Source: Methylobacterium sp. WL1 (GTDB lineage: Bacteria > Pseudomonadota > Alphaproteobacteria > Rhizobiales > Beijerinckiaceae). From it: a stretch of 64,000 nt of DNA. The stretch spans positions 4,443,001-4,507,000 of the forward strand of contig NZ_CP042823.1 of the NCBI RefSeq assembly GCF_008000895.1, read 5' to 3'. Below the pieces are notes generated by a model. It saw only the letters and a program-made list of their open reading frames with translations, was not told the DNA's origin and made no database searches. Position numbers and translations under genes: made by a program. This document shows, in pieces, positions 61,288 to 64,000 of the stretch (positions are counted from its first letter, which is position 1; every line of letters starts with the position of its first letter).

Positions 61288-61443
61288 TCAGGGGCCGGCG
61301 AGGGTCACGGAGACCATCGGCAGGGTGACGGCGAAGCCGTCGCCCGGCATCGGCGTGGTGCCGAGCGTCAGGCAGGCGGCGAGGCCGAGACAGAGGGCGA
61401 GACCGAGCAGCGAGGTCTCGAAGCCGCGATAGACCGATTCCAT
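61288..61443 (-). CDS. small membrane-anchored protein (51 aa)
   Basis: This 51-residue protein starts MESVYRGFETSLLGLALCLG at an ATG seven bases after AGGAG. It has one hydrophobic helix with a lipobox-like LAAC and a short Thr/Val-rich tail (LTLGTTPMPGDGFAVTLPMV). The ribosome site is very good. It may be a small lipoprotein or membrane peptide. Confidence 0.65.
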   Translation of the reverse strand: MESVYRGFETSLLGLALCLGLAACLTLGTTPMPGDGFAVTLPMVSVTLAGP

Positions 61444-61704
61444 GGGAGGTCTCCTTCGCAAGAGACCGGCAGGATGCGCCCGACGGGTAAACGGATCGGT
61501 GCGCTGGCGCTCATCCATCGGGGGTCGGAGGCGGCGGGCTCCGCATACCCGTCCCGGCCGAGCCAGCCGATGCCGACGCGCCCGGTCATCGTGGACCAAC
61601 CTCGGCGGTCCCGGCGAACCGGCGCGGTTCGCGCGAACGTCACGCGTCCGGAGGGCCTGCGACGCTCGCGAGTGGCACGCCGTCCGGCAGGACTCGGAGC
61701 GGTT

Positions 61705-61742
61705 AAAAAAGCAGCCGATGTTTCACGGGAAACATCGGCTGC
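61705..61742 (-). terminator. intrinsic terminator containing the near-parS palindrome
   Basis: On the minus strand GCAGCCGATGTTTC (61742-61729), loop CCGT and GAAACATCGGCTGC (61724-61711) form a perfect 14-bp stem, followed by six T (61710-61705). It lies seven bases past the stop of the molybdenum enzyme gene. The stem embeds TGTTTCACGGGAAACA (61719-61734), identical to the sequence at 51694. Confidence 0.85.
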
Positions 61743-61748
61743 CCACGG

Positions 61749-64000
61749 TCACAGCAGCTTGTCGATCGTGATCGGCAGGTCGCGCACGCGCTTGCCGGTG
61801 GCGTGGAACACCGCGTTGGTGATCGCCGCCGCGGTGCCGACGATGCCGATCTCGCCCAGCCCCTTGACGCCGAGCGGGTTGGCCTTGTCCTCCTCGTCCA
61901 CGAAGATCACGTCGATATCCTGGATGTCGGCGTGGACCGGCACGTGATACTCGCCGAGATTGTGGTTCATGAACCGGCCGAGGCGGTGGTCGAGCATCGA
62001 CTCCTCCTCGAGGGCCGAGCCGATCCCCATCACCACGCCGCCCAGGATCTGGCTGCGCGCGGTCTTGGGGTTGAGGATCTTGCCGGCCGCAATCGCCGAC
62101 ACCACCCGGGTGAGCCGGATCTGGCCCAGCTCCTCGTCGACCTTGACCTCCACGAAGATCGCCGAATGGGTGTAGGCCTGGTAGGTGTCGTTGAAGTCCT
62201 TGTCGGGGCCCGCCTCCTCGACCGCCTCGACCTTGTCGATGCCGGCGGCCCGCATCACGTCGACCATCGAGACGCTGCGGCCGGGATCGCCCGCCACCGA
62301 GATGCGGCCGTCCGAGAACACGGCGCGGTCGAAGTCGACATTGGCGAGCGGCGAGTTCTCCAGCCCGCGGGCCAGCTTGAACACCTGCTCGCCGACGTTG
62401 CGGCAGGCCTTCATCACGGCGGTGCCGGAGGAGGCCGCCGTCCAGGAGCCGCCAGCGACCGGCGCCTCGGGCAGGCGCGTGTCGCCGAGCTTGGTGGTGA
62501 CCGATTCCATGGGCAGGCCCAGGGTGTCGGCGGCGATCTGGGTCAGGATCGTGTAGGTGCCGGTGCCGATGTCGCCGGTGGAGTTGCCCACCGTCAGCCG
62601 GCCGTCGGCGGTCAGGGTCGCGATGGCGTTCGACTGCATCATCATCGATTCCCAGACGCCCGTGGCGACGCCCCAGCCGACGAGTTCGCGGCCCTCGCGC
62701 ATGGAGCGCGGCTCCGGGCTGCGCCTGGACCAGCCGAAGCGCTCGGCGCCTTGCGTGAAGCAGGCCTTCAGCTCCTTCGAGCCGAACGGCTTGCCCTCGG
62801 CGGTGGCGTCCGAGACCGCGTAGTTCTTCAACCGCAACGCGATCGGGTCCATCCCGGTCGCGTAGGCGAGCTCGTCCATGGCGGTCTCGATGGCGAAGAC
62901 GCCCGCGACGGCGCCGGGCGCGCGCATGTCGCCCGGGGTGGCGGTGTCGAGCTTCGCGATCCGATAGGTCAGGGCGACGTTATCGCAGCGGTAGAGCACG
63001 CCCGACCAGTTGACGACGACCTCCTGGTAATCCTCGAAGTGCGACGTGCCCTGCACGGCATCGTGCCGGAGCGCCGTCAGGGTGCCGTCGCGCTCGGCGC
63101 CGAGGGAGACGGTCTGCAGCGCCTCGCTCCGGTAGGTGAAGGACCACATCTGGTCGCGGGTCAGGGTCACCCGGACCGAGCGCTTCAACTCCTGGGCGGC
63201 CAGCATCGCCAGGAAGGCCTGGTATTGCGGGCGCAGGCCCGAGCCGAAGCCGCCGCCGAGATAGGGGTTGAGCACCCGGACCTGATCGGGCTTCAGGCCG
63301 AACACGTTGGCGAGATACTGGTGGCTGTTCGAGACGCCCTGGATCTTGTCGTAGACCGTGTAGGTCCCGTCCTCTTCGACCACCACCGTGGTGGCGTGCG
63401 GCTCCATCGGGTTGTGGTGCTCGTTGGCGAGCGTGTAGCCGCCCTGCACGCGGATCGGCGCGCGGCCGAACGCCTGGTCGGCGTCGCCCCACGGCTCCGG
63501 CGGCGGCTTGATGCCCTCGCGCTTGTAGGGCGGCTCGTAGGCGTCGCCGCGCGCGGCCGTGATGTCGGTGACGGGCTCCTGGGCCTCGTAGCGGACCTGG
63601 ATCAGCGAGGCCGCGTAGCGGGCGGTCTCGAAATCCTCGGCCACCACCAGGGCGACCGGCTGCCCGCTGAACACGATCAGGTCGTCGTAGAGGGCGCGGA
63701 ACGGCGAGCCGGGGGGCGCCACCGCATCCTGGAAGTTCTTGTCGCGCCAGGCGGTGCGCGGCCGGTTCTCGTGGGTGATCACCTTGAGGACGCCCGGCAC
63801 CGCCTCGGCCTCGGCGGAGTCGATCGCCACGATCCGGCCCTTGGCGATGGCGCTCGACACGACCGTGCCGTAGGCGAGGTCCGGGGCGGCGAACTCGCCG
63901 GCGTATTTGGCGAGGCCGGTGACCTTGGCGGGTCCGTCGATGCGGCTGCGCGGGCTGCCGACGAAGGTGTCGCGGCCGGTGGAGCTGAAGGTCTGGGTCA
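61749..64000 (-). CDS. molybdenum hydroxylase large subunit (xanthine/aldehyde oxidase family), N-terminus beyond window
   Basis: At least 750 residues are seen. The N-terminal end is outside; the first visible residues are TQTFSSTGRDTFVGSPRSRI, then DGPAKVTGLAKYAGEFAAPD. The family motifs follow in order: the molybdopterin loop GYTLANEHHNPMEPHATTVV, NPYLGGGFGSGLRPQYQAF, MRAPGAVAGVFAIETAMDEL, AGGSWTAASSGTAVMKACRN, and the catalytic Glu in VKGLGEIGIVGTAAAITNA. It is closest in layout to the PaoC/YagR type of periplasmic or cytosolic aldehyde oxidoreductase. The FAD and Fe-S subunits expected beside it are beyond the window edge. Confidence 0.92.
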   Translation of the reverse strand, partial: TQTFSSTGRDTFVGSPRSRIDGPAKVTGLAKYAGEFAAPDLAYGTVVSSAIAKGRIVAIDSAEAEAVPGVLKVITHENRPRTAWRDKNFQDAVAPPGSPFRALYDDLIVFSGQPVALVVAEDFETARYAASLIQVRYEAQEPVTDITAARGDAYEPPYKREGIKPPPEPWGDADQAFGRAPIRVQGGYTLANEHHNPMEPHATTVVVEEDGTYTVYDKIQGVSNSHQYLANVFGLKPDQVRVLNPYLGGGFGSGLRPQYQAFLAMLAAQELKRSVRVTLTRDQMWSFTYRSEALQTVSLGAERDGTLTALRHDAVQGTSHFEDYQEVVVNWSGVLYRCDNVALTYRIAKLDTATPGDMRAPGAVAGVFAIETAMDELAYATGMDPIALRLKNYAVSDATAEGKPFGSKELKACFTQGAERFGWSRRSPEPRSMREGRELVGWGVATGVWESMMMQSNAIATLTADGRLTVGNSTGDIGTGTYTILTQIAADTLGLPMESVTTKLGDTRLPEAPVAGGSWTAASSGTAVMKACRNVGEQVFKLARGLENSPLANVDFDRAVFSDGRISVAGDPGRSVSMVDVMRAAGIDKVEAVEEAGPDKDFNDTYQAYTHSAIFVEVKVDEELGQIRLTRVVSAIAAGKILNPKTARSQILGGVVMGIGSALEEESMLDHRLGRFMNHNLGEYHVPVHADIQDIDVIFVDEEDKANPLGVKGLGEIGIVGTAAAITNAVFHATGKRVRDLPITIDKLL

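Noticed and set aside
61705..61742. treating the 61719 palindrome only as parS
   Set aside because: It is also a perfect intrinsic terminator with a T run for the molybdenum enzyme gene, so parS use is kept as a hypothesis and not as a feature on its own.

Overview
The window is high-GC alphaproteobacterial chromosome. It fits Methylobacterium or a close relative in the Hyphomicrobiales: the gene order xre-metK-trmB, the tsaE-amgK fusion beside murU, argH divergent from tlpA, a DUF6894 protein, a single-protein cheB-cheR-PAS and an HWE-type histidine kinase all point that way. The genus is an inference from gene content; no search could be run.

Region 1 (1 to about 14.1 kb) is a worn accessory region. 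It holds a truncated Tat gene, an IS3-family element (711-1978) that cuts a second Tat-signal gene, and a c-di-GMP cluster (an 89-aa protein, tandem PilZ, MHYT-PAS-GGDEF-EAL). A dienelactone hydrolase, an alpha-CTD/HhH-like protein and a VOC protein follow. Next comes a decayed stretch in which an HsdR_N/N6-methylase-type restriction-modification gene is split by an IS630-family element and cut off by an IS5-family element. Both transposases carry the same 22-bp insertion. Two relics of SRAP (YedK-type) genes follow. The region stops at the 3' end of tRNA-Arg(ACG) at 14149, a plausible island boundary.

Region 2 (14.2 to 30 kb) is core: murU and tsaE-amgK (peptidoglycan recycling and tRNA t6A), cyanase, a Crp/Fnr regulator, cheB-cheR-PAS, an unaccompanied RND pump gene, a TerB-like protein, the ybdD-cstA operon and a beta-hydroxyacid dehydrogenase.

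Region 3 (30 to 41 kb) is rich in small exported or lineage-specific proteins: MepA, two paralogous secreted proteins (one frameshifted), MsrA, a short LOV photoreceptor, an IalB-like protein, a HAD phosphatase, a kinase-like P-loop protein and several hypotheticals.

Region 4 (41 to 64 kb) is again mostly core: argH/tlpA, a PIN toxin-antitoxin pair, nhaA, a NodU-family carbamoyltransferase, murJ, sodB, an HWE kinase, trmB, metK, xre and a tRNA-Arg(CCT) interrupted by a 261-nt group I intron. After these come a nuclease-like gene, an M48-LysM protease, a GST and the 3' part of a molybdenum hydroxylase large subunit that runs off the window.

Two points cut across regions. First, two identical 16-bp near-parS palindromes lie 10 kb apart (51694 and 61719), which may place the window near the origin. 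Second, at least five genes carry what look like single missing bases in GC-rich runs, so some of the 'pseudogenes' may be sequence errors.
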